Positions 1 to 13,000 of a stretch of 42,894 nucleotides of DNA are shown in pieces; the stretch's first letter is position 1; every line of letters begins with the position of its first letter. The stretch comes from Phoronis australis. Taxonomy: Eukaryota; Phoronida; Phoronidae. Below the pieces are notes generated by a model. It was not told where the DNA came from and searched no databases. It saw nothing but the letters and a program-made list of their open reading frames with translations. The stretch is taken from the NCBI GenBank assembly GCA_002633005.1, contig NMRA01000022.1:448869-491762 (forward strand), given 5' to 3'. Position numbers and translations under genes: made by a program.

Positions 1-887
1 TGCTCCCTCCTCCAAATGTGTGGACATTTTCGTAAGTTTAGTATCTGCGTGGAATAGTATACTCCCACTTGAGACTGATTTGCATTGATCTTAACATTCC
101 CAAACTATTTCAGTTCATGTAGGTTTTGGATACTTCATCAATTTATGTAGATACTGGACACTACATAAGCCTTTGCATGCATCAATGAACACTGTATCAA
201 TTCTTATAAGCTTTGTACACTGGTTAGTTTATGTCGATTCAGGAACTACATCATTTCACACTTTTCACAATTCATGTAGGTCCTGGACACTCCATCAATT
301 CCCGTGTGTGTGATCTTACTGAAAATAAATTAAAAGTTTTGTCTAGAAATTTCCAAGCATAAGAATCAATTTCAAAACATAAACCTAAGCATTTTCTAGT
401 CATATGCCAGCAGTTTTCCCGAAATCTTTTACAATAAAATTAAGTTGGGTTTACTATGGAAATATTCTGCAATATTAGTTTTGTGGTGGTAAAAGTTGTC
501 CAGAGAATGTTTGGTTCAGTAATTCTCCACTCATTTTGCACAAAATAATTGCCAAGATTGTCATTTTCCATTTTCACAGCCTGATTACTTTGTTATGTAC
601 AAATAGTGGAAACTTTACCAAGTGTTGTTTGTGACATCTACTCTGTTCAAAAAACAATGTTAGTAATCGACTGAAATTTTCTAAATCTTTATTTTTGTGA
701 AGAAATTTGACAAAACAGAGTTTCATTTGTCAGCCATATTGTGTACTAAATAAGTAAAGAATTACCAAATACTTTTTCACTAGTGTTTCCTGTTATGGTT
801 CGAGCCCCAGGAGCATCTTAGGCACCCCACATACAGTTATAGATTTACCTCCTCTTTATTTACGTAGTGTTCTTTTTTTTGTTGTAG
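1..887. other. 5' flank or 5' UTR intron of NUP107; nothing else recognised
   Basis: No coding exon is recognisable here. A degenerate repeat occurs at 113-302, where a phrase beginning TTCATGTAGG and ending CATCAATT appears at 114 and again at 271 with weaker versions between. A T-rich tract ending in TTGTAG at 887 looks like a splice acceptor, so part of this stretch may be an intron in the 5' UTR of NUP107. No promoter was identified. Confidence 0.4.
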
Positions 888-918
888 TAACAGAGTCCCA
901 CCTGGGTCGACATCAGAA

Positions 919-1012
919 ATGCTGTTAAACGATTCACCGGCACCTCGACAGGAAATGACCAGCCGAGCCCTACGAAGAAAGAGTGGTTTACTCAACACAA
1001 GCTTGCAGAAAT
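919..1012 (+). CDS. NUP107: NUP107 coding exon 1 (start codon)
   Basis: Encodes residues 1-31 and ends in phase 1. The ATG at 919 has G at -3 and lies a few codons before [18 protein letters not shown], which aligns with the human N-terminus (SPVIREAEVTRTARKQS). Starting here makes the total length agree with human. The exon is open upstream to the acceptor at 887, so it probably begins at 888 with 5' UTR. The donor is GTATCT. An upstream start in the same frame cannot be excluded. Confidence 0.62.
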
Positions 1013-4000
1013 GTATCTTTGATAGATTTTGGATTAATACTGACCTTTGTTTTATTGAAGACCATTCACATTTATCACTGTGGGAGCACTACTGATCTTG
1101 AATGATAAGTGTGAACTATGTGTGTTCATGCATTGAGTACAGTTTAAGATATAGTCCCACCTCTCTGTACAAACCAACATTGGCATTTAACATTTAAGCA
1201 CACTGCAACACATATAAACACAGACCTTAAAAAACATCGCCACTTTTTGTTCCCTTTTCCTGATCCTGTCAGGCTTAAAAATGCATTTGGTACATGAAAC
1301 ATTAGTAAGGTGCATTGACTGCCAGGCTTAAAAGCACGCCTTATCTGCATTTCAAGGCATGTGTAATTGACTTAATAAACACTATATGATCCAACTAACA
1401 ATACGATTGTGATGTAGAAATTCCTTGACTTGATTAGAACTTCATGTTATGTGTCTTATTTATTTCATCCCAACAATGATCTCGGTTATGAATCGTAACA
1501 ATTGACCTTAACTAGGCTGAAGCCATTCAACTATTGGATGAAGCAGTAGGTAGTTCGCCTCCAGCTCAGCGTTTGAGGCGTACCCCCGGTCCTCTACGAC
1601 ATACCTCTTGTAAGTGGTACTAAGTTCTGTTCAGTTGCACAGTACTCTTTATTGTGACAAAGGTTATATGCTATTGTTTCAGAAAAAAATTACATTTGTC
1701 TTTTTTAAAAGATGTATGCTTAGCATTGGCCAAAGCTGCCTCCTGTCAAAAAAAAAACTTTCCAGTTAATGTAAAAAAGTTGGTCTGAAATTGTTGCTTG
1801 CTTAGACTAGAAGTGATTTTTGGGCTTGGGAAATGCTGGCCATTTGATAATACCTCAGACCAAGGTTCTGCTCGTGAAAAGTGACTTAAGACAGTAATTC
1901 ACAATTACTGAATAAAGGTTGTGCCAAGTGGTTATCAGCACATCACAGTCTAGAGATAATTAGAAACTATTTCTATAACTAGCAGTTTTGTTTATATCTT
2001 CAGAGTCTGTAATTTTGCTCAAGAGAGATTTAATAATTCTTTAGATTTAGTGATGTGGAGCGTAAGGCCAAATTTCTGACTAGGTCTTACATCTCTTTGT
2101 ATGACAAAGGCTCCAGGCTAATAAGCCAGCTTGTTACTACTTAAATCGAGCTTGATAAGTTGACTTGTCCTAGCAGTTCACCTCATATACTGAGCCTTGT
2201 GTGAAGCAGTAACGTAATGTCAGTTCTTCTGAAATCTAGAAATCATTTCTCATGTGAGTAAGGAATAAAAATGAGACCAGTTTTATGACACCAACTGGTC
2301 CACGTCATCCTTTTTATGCGCCCACATATTTATATGTGGACACATTATGCCGTCATCTCTGTCCGTCTGGCCAAGCGTCCAGCGTCCGCTGCTCTATCTC
2401 CAAAACCCTTTGACATACGTTCATGAAATTTGGCACATATGTTCCATTCATGAATGGGACGGCATGAGCGAACTTTCGGACGGATTCGACTACAGGTGTG
2501 CCCCCTAGTGGCAATTTTAGTTTTTTACGTTTACCTTTGTATCTTCAAAAGTTATGAACGGATTTTCATAAAACATAGGCACCTATCAGGGAGATGACGC
2601 TGTCCTTCTGTTTTTGGATGGATTCAACGTAGTTTGCGCCACCTAGTTGCCATTTTTACTGTTTTCGAGTCTTTTTTCGTGCACCCCTCTATTGCGCAAA
2701 CTGCTCAAAGGATGATTGTGAAAAGTGGCACGTGTGTTGTTACTGTGAAGTGGACGGCTGACGATGATTTTCTGACGATTTCGACTACTGTGGCTCCTCC
2801 TAGTGGCAGTTTTGGTTTCTGCGCCTATGGCTGTATCTCCTAAATCGTTCGAAGGATCTTTACAAAATTTAGTAAGTGTATTTATATGATGTTGACAACG
2901 GACAACGACAACTTTCGGACGGATGTGACTACTGGTGTGCTACCTAGTGGCAATTTCATTTTTTTACGTTTACCTCTGTATGTTCAAAGGTCCTCAATGT
3001 ATTTTCATAAAATTTGGCATACAGGCATCTGTTAACGAGGTGACACTATTTCTCTGTTTTCAGATGGATTTGGCTTAGTTTGTGCCACCTAGTGGCCATT
3101 TTTACTGTTTTCGAGTCTGTTTTTTTGGCGTCCACTCCTCTGTCAACCAAACCCATTTCAGGATAATTGTGAAAATTTGCATGTGTTGTTTTACTATGAA
3201 GTGGACGGCTGACGACGATTTTCCAAGTTCGACTACTGTGGCGCCTCCTAGTAGCAGTTTTTTTTGCAATCATGGCTGTATCTATTAAACTGTTTGCAGG
3301 ATCTTTACTTAATTTAGCATGTGTATTTATATGATGTTGACAACAGATGATGACGACTTTCGGATGGATCTGACTACTNGGCCAAATTTCTGACTAGGTC
3401 TTACATCTCTTTGTATGACAAAGGCTCCAGGCTAATAAGCCAGCTTGTTACTACTTAAATCGAGCTTGATAAGTTGACTTGTCCTAGCAGTTCACCTCAT
3501 ATACTGAGCCTTGTGTGAAGCAGTAACGTAATGTCAGTTCTTCTGAAATCTAGAAATCATTTCTCATGTGAGTAAGGAATAAAAATGAGACCAGTTTTAT
3601 GACGCCAACTGGTCCACGTCGACCTTTTTATGCGCCCACATATTTATATGTGGACACATTATGCCGTCATCTCTGTCCGTCTGGCCTAGCGTCCATCGTC
3701 CGCTGCTCTATCTCCAAAACCCTTTGACATACGTTCATGAAATTTGGCACATATGTTCCATTCATGAATGGGACGGCATGAGCGAACTTTCGGACGGATT
3801 CGACTACAGGTGTGCCCCCTAGTGGCAATTTTAGTTTTTTTACGTTTACCTCTGTATCTTCAAAAGTTATGAACGGATTTTCATAAAATTTGGTACATAG
3901 GCACCTATCAGTGCGATGACGCTGTCCTTCTGTTTTTGAATGGATTCAACGTAGTTTGCGCCACCTAGTTGCCATTTTTACTGTTTCGAGTCTTTTTTTC

Positions 4001-7000
4001 GTGCACCCCTCTATTGCGCAAACTGCTCAAAGGATGATTGTGAAAAGTGGCACGTGTGTTGTTACTGTGAAGTGGACGTCTGACGATGATTTTCTGACGA
4101 TTTCGACTACTGTGGCGCCTCCTAGTGGCAGTTTGGTTTCTGTGCCTATGGCTGTATCTCCTAAATCGTTCGAAGGATCTTTACAAAATTTAATAAGTGT
4201 ATTTATATGATGTTGACAACGGACAACGACAACTTTCGGACGGATGTAACTACTGGTGTGCTACCTAGTGGCAATTTCATTTTTTTACGTTCACCTCTGT
4301 ATGTTCAAAGGTCCTCAATGTATTTTCATAAAATTTGGCATACAGGCATCTGTTAATGAGGTGACACTATTTCTGTTTTCAGATGGGTTTGGCTTAGTTT
4401 GTGCCACCTAGTGGCCATTTTTACTGTTTTCGAGTCTGTTTTTTTGGCGTCCACTCTATCAACCAAACCCATTTCAGGATAATTGTGAAAATTTGCATGT
4501 GTTGTTTTACTATGAAGTGGACGGCTGACGACGATTTTCCAAGTTCGACTACTGTGGCGCCTCCTAGTAGCAGTTTTTTTGCAATCATGGCTATATCTAT
4601 TAAACTGTTTGCAGGATCTTTACTTAATTTAGCATATTGTGTAATGTATTTATATGATGTTGACAACAGATGATGACGACTTTCGGATGGATCTGACTAC
4701 TGGTGTGCCCCCTAGTGGCAGTTTTAGTTTTTTACGTTTACCAGTCTGTATCTTCAAAGGTCCTCAACAGATTTTCATAAAATTTTGATAGGCATCTATT
4801 GGTGAGATGATGCTATCATCCTGTTTTTGGATGGAATCGAGTTGTTTTGCGCCACCTGGTAGCCATTTTTGCTGCTTTCTAATCTTGTTTTTGGCGTCCA
4901 CCCCTTGATCAACCAAATCATTCTAGGGATGGTTTTCAAAATAGGCATATATGTTTTCAGTGTGAAGAGGACGTTTGATGATGGTGACTGACTAGTGTGA
5001 TGCCTCCTGGTGGTAGTTTAGTTTTGTTTGCGCCCTTAGCTGTATCTCCAAAACCCACTGCAGAATCTTTACTAAATTTAGTAAGTGAACTTGTATGAAG
5101 ATAACAGACAATGACTTTCAGGCAGATGAAACGCTGTGCCCACAAATGGCAATTTCATTTTGTTCTGTTTTCGTTTGTTTCTCAAAAGTTCCTTGACAGA
5201 TTTTTGTGAAATGGGGCATGTTCCCATTTTTGGATGGATTGTACGTTTTAGCGCCATCTAGTGGCCATTTTTGTGATATAGATAAATAACCCTAAAAGCA
5301 CACCATTTGCAATGCATTCATGGGCGCATTTCAACGCTCTACGTTGCTCTTGTTATAAGAGGTGAGTTTATAGTAGCTTAACAGACAGGTTAGATTTCAT
5401 GCGGTGTACATTATGGTTACGTCATATTGTGCCTCTTGAATTTCAGTATTGAGCACAGTGTATCTTATTGTTGACATGGTTTTACTGTTGTATCAGTGGT
5501 GAATGCACTGAGACTAATCTTTTCTCAGTGTCTAAATTGTTCTCGTTTCTATAACATTGTTCTCATTTCAGATACCCCAAAACGGGTGCCATCAATGTCA
5601 AAGTTTGACGTTTCAGCCACTCTGGGTAACTCTCTTCAGGGGCTATCGCCAGGAGGTTCTTTTCAACTCTCCCAAATGTCACGGGTAACGATTTAATATT
5701 TATATATTTATCTCATTTAAGTTGAAATGCAATCTAACCAGCTGGTTGTCTTGAGTATGTGAACGGCCCATGCATTATTTCTCCACTATGATAACGATCT
5801 TTTTTGAAATTTCTGAGGACTTGTCCCTGATTGTATGTACTCTCATAGCTTAGGTCACACTTACTGTAGCGTATTTAGATGAAGCTGTGAGCATTCTCTA
5901 TCCCCTATTTACTGATACACAGTTTATGTACTAATCCAATTATCTGGTTCGAACAATGCTTCATAACCTCAGATAATAACCCGTAATAATCACAACAATA
6001 TAACCAGTTGACAATCAAATCGAACAAAAGACTGGCTGTGAATTGATCGTCTTAGTTTTGCTACTGGCTTATTCATGGCTCACTGCTCACAATCTTCGTG
6101 AAGTACATGTCATGATAGTATTAAAGGCATGGGTAAAATTTAGCTTCTTAATGTTGTATACTGTGCCGTTATTTGCCTATATCCAGAATGGTTGTGTTTT
6201 CTGGCTTGTTTCCAGTTTGCAAGCCTTGACAGCACGTCATACGCTGCCCTTCCCAATGTCATACCCACTAGAGTCGCCTCCACCATGGATACCTCGCTTA
6301 CCATGTCTGTGATGGATGACGTCACGACAACCAACGTAGCTCTCCTGTTGGAAGAAGACCCAGCCCTGGCTGGTAGGAGTTTACATTTTATATCTTGAAA
6401 TTTTGTCTGTTCAGCAGTGTCTTGCTTGCTGTCATGAATGAATTCCAAAAATCAAAGAGACAAAAAAACAACGAATTAGTGCAAACGTATCCCGATGCTC
6501 AGGTTTAATTTTAATTCAGACCAGTAACATAATCTGTTTTAGAAGTATAATTGACATAAATTCTTCAAAAAATCCCCAGTTTCACTAAGTCTTCGGTATT
6601 GCTGGCCCGTTTCTTTGCTAGTTTGCTTGTGTTGTTTTTTTAGCATAGTTAGTGCTTTTCAATGTTCTTTTACACAAACCCTCAGGTGTAGTCAGTTCAC
6701 TACACAGTTTGAGAGAAGCGGTAACATTTACCTAAACGTTCTGCACATCAAAAGCATTTGTCATTTTTGTTCAAGCACCATTTTGATAAACGGGTAAATT
6801 TAACTCGTGGTCTTTGCCAGCCTCGTCATCGCTATTCACCGAGTTCCAACAAAGTCTGCGTGACCATCCATCCGAAGCGGGCATCTTTCAGTTGGTGACA
6901 GAGTTTGAGAGAAGTGTAGAAGACCATGTGAAGATTCTGAAGACACTTATGAGGCGTACCACACCAGGCCAGCAAAAGTACGTCCAAGAAGATATAGCAA

Positions 7001-10000
7001 AGTGATACTAAACGATCTTTTGAAGATTAAAATCTCAAATAAATCAGATTTTAGTCTGTTTAGGAAGAAATAAATATCAGTCAGAAGATCTTCGCTGGAG
7101 AACATGAAATATTAAAGTTGCTATTCCTGAGTTTGGCAAATAAAATGGTTGACAAAGATTTTGTATGTTATACATCGAAACGAATCATTATGTTTAACGT
7201 TGGTACAAAGAAATCCCAAAGCCAATTGTTTTTGCATTCTCTAACAATAATCGCAGAAAAATTTATTTAAAGGGGAAAAAAGTGGCTTTGGGTTTTTTTG
7301 TACCCTGGTCAAAGATCATGATTTGTTTCGATGGGTAATTACAACTTACTAAAACTTGATTTAATTTGAATTTTAACTGACTTTGCCAAATTCTTGTTCT
7401 CAGTAACTCAAATAATTCTAAGGTCTGTTGGAGGTCTTGATGAACGCAGACACTTTATTAATGTGAAATTACAGCAGTGTTTTCATTCACCGATATTTTA
7501 TTGGAATGTTTCAAGTGCAACCGCAGTTATGTTTCTCCGCCGGTCCTGAGTTCCAGCAAAATATTTTTGAGCAATTACGGTGATTGATAAGGTCCTTAAT
7601 AAGTTTAAAGCTGTCAGTGATACCAATTTGCAGGTTTTCTCAAATCACCACATCCTTGAACCTTCTGGAGAGGGAAGCTTCAACATGGCGCTTGATTCGC
7701 TCCCTATTCACTGATCGCCTGGAGACGGAACATGGCACAGATGAGCAGATGGTTGTGGATTCACTGGTAGGTGGTGAATATGTGTCCATGGGCTCTGCGT
7801 AGAGACCCTGATTTTCTACAATAGCATTAAGTAGACAGAATCCACAGAATATTGCGGAAACGGAGTTCTCTATTCTTGAAAATGAAAAACCAGGATATCT
7901 ATGTACATCCTACTACTGTGGAATGTCCAGAAGTGACAGAAGTAGTTTTGATGCATGGAAATTTCATGGGAAATTAAAAAGGTGTGTAAATTTGTGGAAA
8001 ATTCATGGGAAATTGAAAAGGTGTGAAAACTCGTGGAAGATTCAGGAAAATTTTCATCAGATGAATAAAGGACTCATTTCAAAGGCCATGCCACTAGTTC
8101 TTGCATCCAATCATGGAAAATTATGTCTTAGAAATTCTTGGAATAGTCGTGAGATTGTGGATTCTCCACCTATCCAAGCTATTGTTCTAAAGACCCTTGT
8201 CGGAGTTTCTCCTAGACTTTCACAAAGGCATTCTTCCCCTATCGCGACTGGTATCACAGATACTACAGTTTTAACAGGAATCCATTGTCAGAAGTCCTGT
8301 TGGTTAGTAAAAGAATTAGTTTACCAAGGGACTCCAACCCACTTCATTTTGAAGGAGAACTCATCTTGTTTGTAGTGGATTGTTTCAACACTAGTTAGAT
8401 ATATCAACAGACACCAATTATTGGGACTTTTTAGTCCTCTTTTTTGCTATCACTAGTTTTCTTATTCTGGGTTGACATTATCTCAAAATAAAGGTTCAGG
8501 ACAATAACTTCACGTTTGTGTCTTTCAATGCTTTCAGTGATGATTATATATTTAGAGCCCCTATGTCATTTGAGAGGGAGGAGGGAAGGGATAGGTGGAG
8601 GGAGAGACAGAGGGAAGGAGTTAGAGGTAGCAGGAGGGAAGAAGAGAGAATGTGTTCAATTCTTCCATATGTCCAAACGTTGTTTCATTAACAACACATT
8701 CAGTGACATTAGGCTATCAATGTGTTACAGCATAAACACCATTCTGAGAAGCAAGTGATGCTGACCCTGTTTGAGAAGAATAGCTCTGTCAGACAGACAC
8801 AGGTTTGCAAGACATTAACTATTTATTTAAAGCCATCGGTCCAAATTTAAAGAAAAAGATCATTTCACTTTCAAGCAAGAGGCTGGCATGAAGTGCTAAT
8901 GCCATTCACAATTGTTTGCACCCTCTCTTGAGTGGTTGAAACGGGTACAAAAGTCGCTGAAAAGTGACTTTTATATGGCAGTCAGGCAAGGTTCGTGCAT
9001 AGTCACTGATTCAGTGACATAAGCAGTGAAAGAGATAACCAGCTCAAAAATAACATGTCAAAGACAGAATGCATTCTTTCTGTAAAATGATGTACATTCT
9101 AAATGAGAACTTAGAACTATATCATTGAAGAACTATGTTTGACCTTTCTTAAAAGTGACGTTCTTACTTCCTAATCATTGAAAAAAGTCCTTTTGCATCT
9201 TTGAAATTTTGTGTTGTTTATTTGTTGACAATTTTAGTTTTGGTGTTGAAATCCAAGCTGCTTTTAGCATTTTGTGAATTTCTTGGAAAGTTGGAATTTC
9301 CTATCTGATACACAAGTCAGGCAAGGGAATCAACAGTACTCTTTTGTGAAGTGTGCACACTACCTACTCTAACTCAATTTACTTTCTAAAGAATTGGGGG
9401 TATTATAATTGTTTGCGTTTTCTTTATTTTTTGTCGTAATTATAATTTGAAACAAAAAGAATTGCCAAAGTCTATTTTCTTTCACTTTTCAAGGCCTAAT
9501 GTTATAGTGAATGCAGAAAATTTCTCGAAGCATTGTCTGATGGTAGCTAGGGAAACATTTATTTTGGTACTACATGACTTTCTTGTAAAAGTGAGATTTT
9601 ACCGTAGTGTTTTTCTCAACGAATTGCAGCGCTAGTTTTGGTTGTAGTTTGGTTGCGACTCCTTTCCATAGTGTTACAACGTGTTGGCTTTGTTGTAGCT
9701 GGTTGTTGATTGGCTGGAGGAGAACGCAAAGGAAGTGGTGGAGGACTATTATGATAAAGTGGAATTTTTCGCTGATAAAGGCGTAGCCTGGTGAGTGTTA
9801 CTAGTACTACAACTGCTGAATTCTGTGACCTTTAAACATTAGGACGTCCTTGCTTGTTACATACAAAAGTGTGTCGTGATGTGTACTTTGTTTTGTTAAC
9901 TGTACCTTAGCGACCCATTGTATCAGCTTTCACTTGTTGTTCTGATTACAGTGTTTCGTGGCTATATTGTATCCATAGCTGTATGTTTTTGACTACCTTT

Positions 10001-13000
10001 TTCACCTGAAGCTTCAGTTGAGATATGATGTGATTACTATGTTTCTAGAAGTTCATTATTTTTTTACACTATTTGTAACATTATATTTCTGTGGCTGCAG
10101 TGTATTTGTTTCAACAAATTTTCCTGCCGGGATCTCTTTGTTACCATCACGCTCCAGTGTGTAATATAGAATATACTTACAGCACCAGTGTTACTGCTTA
10201 TACTTGGCAACATTTTTTATTTTGAGTCCATTGCCTGCTCCATTGTGTCTGTGTTATGTTTTTGTGGCTTGAGGTAGATTTCTGAAAGGGTTCCTCAAAT
10301 ATTATTTCATCCAGTATTCGAATAATAGACTTTCTCTGTTGTGAGGTGCTCCTGACCCCATGTTGTGTGTTACACAGGGCTTGGAATTTTCCGCGGAAAC
10401 GCGGATTTCCGCTTTTTTCAAATGTGCTTTCCGCTTTTTTTATAATATTTCCGCGTAAAAAAATCGGATTTGATATAAAATTTCCGCGGCAAATTCCTTT
10501 CTTACCGCGGCGTTGCAGACGACGTTCACCTCGAAAAGCGGAAGTTGCTCTTTATGTTCGGAGGAACGCAAATTGTCAACATTGCCGGGGCATCTGGGAT
10601 AGCGTGGTGTGATTTTCAATGGCGTCTCGTGTTATTGTTAAGCGCGGTGACAAATACTACCGCTCTGCAGCCAAAAATGTGTGGGTTGGGAGTAGACGGG
10701 CGAGCTGAAAGGACGCAGACGCATGCTACTGATGGTGGTAAGGTTTTTTTTTTGTTTTTTTGTTTTTTTTATAGTCCTTCCGATTTTTGTCGGAGGAAGG
10801 TTCACATTGACCAGTTCTAGGCTGGTTATCGGGTGATGATTTGGGCCGTGAAAGTTTCAAAGTTTCCGTGTTTTTTGTCATTGGTCATTCCAAGCCCTGG
10901 TTACAGCAATAATTATATTACAATGTGTCAGGGTAATAGTATTGACATGCTATGAGGGTGCTTGAGCACCCAAGCATGTCCCTGGGTCCACTTTTGGTAA
11001 CATTTGAATGTTTTGGTGTCTAAAATATGTTTCTGTGGCAACTGTCAGTCTGTGGTAACATTTCCATGGTTACAATGTTTCCATGGCTACAATGTTTCTG
11101 TGACTCCATCTTGTCTGTGACTGTATTTCTTACATCTAGGGAGAATACTCATCATGCATTAGAACAGCAAGCGTCAGGGATACCTAGCAGTATAGACAGG
11201 CCTTTAGTCAAAGAGTTGGTGAGTGCTGATTCACTTGCAGCATACCCTGTTATACATGCTGGTCCATGATTTCGACAAAGGGGTCTGACAACCAGACAAG
11301 CATTACGGGCACTTTTGATTCCTGTATTAAAAGGGCATTATCAGCGAGAAAAGTAATTTTATGAGATCAGCCTCTGCACGGTATTGTACCTGCAACCCTG
11401 TGAATGCAGTCTAACATTTTGCTGGCAAAGGTAAATCCCACTTTAAGCGCATTCACTGGTAAAGTCACCAGCCTTGATTTCAGCGAGTAACCCGCAGACA
11501 ATGTTTGGAATCGGCAGTTTGTAATAAATCAAATAAACAATATATTTTGTATTTGTACATCTCTCATCAAAAGTATTAACTTCAAGAAATCTATCTTGTA
11601 CAACACTAATCCTGAAAATGCACCTCTCGGCCATAAAATGCTGACTCCCTGTGCCCCCACGCTCTGTATCTGTCATGACAGGTTATAAAGTGTTTGCACC
11701 ACACGGATTTTTTTGGTTCTGTTCCTGTTGCTCATGTGTCAGGGTTGTATTTCTCTACAAAGACGCCAGACTTCAGATCATAAAGTTTGCTTTCAATTGA
11801 TATAGTCGGTGCCGGACATTAACATAGAAGTCAGCAATTCAGTTTGTGAAAGCAATTTCTAAGACCTGGTAAATCCATACATTTTTCCTACGCTGCTCTG
11901 CAAGAGACTTCTTTTCCCGTCTGTACTTTGAAAGATTCCTCTTCAGAGATCAATTTCTGTCAAAACAAAACTAAGAAAAAAATGTTGAAACGGACTTTGA
12001 TTCTGGCCGACAGTCATGTGGAGTGAAACGTCTTGAGTTTTGAGCAATGATGATACCTCTAAAATGGCACTGATGTTTTATGATTGTTTGGTGGTATTTC
12101 TGAGCTCACTGGTGTCTGCTAATTGTTTGCAGCTCCGGTTTTGTGTAGACCGAGTGCAAACATGATTATATTTTTAATTTATTTATTCACGAAATAATCA
12201 ATTAATAGAAGTACAAAAAGTGTTGTGCGTGTGTGTGTTACCTAATAGCTTTTGAAACATCAAAGGTTTATGGACTTGTTTATGGATAGGTAAAAATTGC
12301 CGAGTGTGCATCCGAGAATAGATATTTAAAGGCACAGACCCAGATTTTTCAATGATTGATAAATATATCATAAAACTTGCACTGGGATCAAAAGTGATTC
12401 CCTCCAATTTCCCGTTTTCATCGTCACGTCAGGATGCTGATGTTGCAGACGCCATAGTGGACACACTATGAATAATGCATATTGCTGTGCCTTCATGATG
12501 TCATGTGGTACCAATCTGTTTGGTTGTGTGTTGATAGTGCAGAGTGCATGGGTGGTATGCTGTGGTATTGATCTGCTGCGCTTTGTCTATGATGAGTGTG
12601 ACTTTTCAAATCATAATTTAGTGATGTTCCTACTCCTTTAAAAAACTTTGTAAAATGTGGAGCAATAGTGTTGTCATAATGCTATTGATATAGGGTGCCC
12701 CCGTTTGAAGGTGACTGAAGAGTGAGGCCTCCCACATTTACACAAGGAGCCCCTGCCAAAGGTGTTCAAAGGGTGGAGCCTCATTAAATTATATACGGAC
12801 ACGGTTCTTTGGTCGTTTTCGAGCAAGCCCCCTGTATTATTGTAAGGGCCCACACTTTTGGCCCAAAATTGAATTTCTTGACTTAGTCATTTTGATAAGA
12901 ATAAGTCATTCAATTTAAGTTGTTCATGACATGTGTTGCACTATTGTTCAAGGACCCTGATGCACCCCTGAGGCTCAGACAGCCCCTCGCTGATTTGGAT

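Larger units (their letters stand above)
2317..5350 (+). repeat. Tandem ~145-bp unit element carrying CTCF-like cores
   Basis: The element opens near TGCGCCCA (2317), followed by an 8-bp hairpin (CCACATAT-TT-ATATGTGG). It closes around TGGGCGCA (5321) and a further stretch of about 20 bases that is also shared with the copy at 29838. Between these it consists of diverged units of about 145 bp. Each unit has a box of the form GCC(A/C)(C/T)CTAGTGG, a T-rich stretch, a phrase near TTCATAAAATTTGG, and a phrase near TTTCGGACGGAT. Boxes in the second copy start at 3814, 3960, 4117, 4260, 4403, 4559, 4707, 4851, 5002, 5138 (weak) and 5253. No transposase or long reading frame is visible, so I cannot assign a class. 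Confidence 0.8.
1610..5571 (+). other. NUP107 intron 2, largely occupied by a tandem-unit repeat element
   Basis: The intron is about 4 kb as assembled, but about 1.3 kb of it is a direct duplicate separated by a single N at 3379. Its true length is probably nearer 2.6 kb. Apart from the repeat described separately, 1610-2065 and 5350-5571 show nothing recognisable. The acceptor is TTCTCATTTCAG. Confidence 0.7.

Noticed and set aside
2634-4673. Short frames with recurring VKWTADDDF and STTVAPPS phrases
   Set aside because: They recur because the DNA repeat recurs. Neighbouring units are not in the same frame and contain stops, so I treat them as non-coding.
2317-5328. TGCGCCCA and TGGGCGCA as true terminal inverted repeats of the tandem-unit element
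   Set aside because: The copy at 29838 is similar to sequence about 20 bases beyond TGGGCGCA, so that is not the real terminus.
7923-8375. 150-codon open frame on the + strand
   Set aside because: Its N-terminal half comes from the 39-bp tandem repeat, it lies inside a NUP107 intron between exons that join in phase, and it resembles no family.
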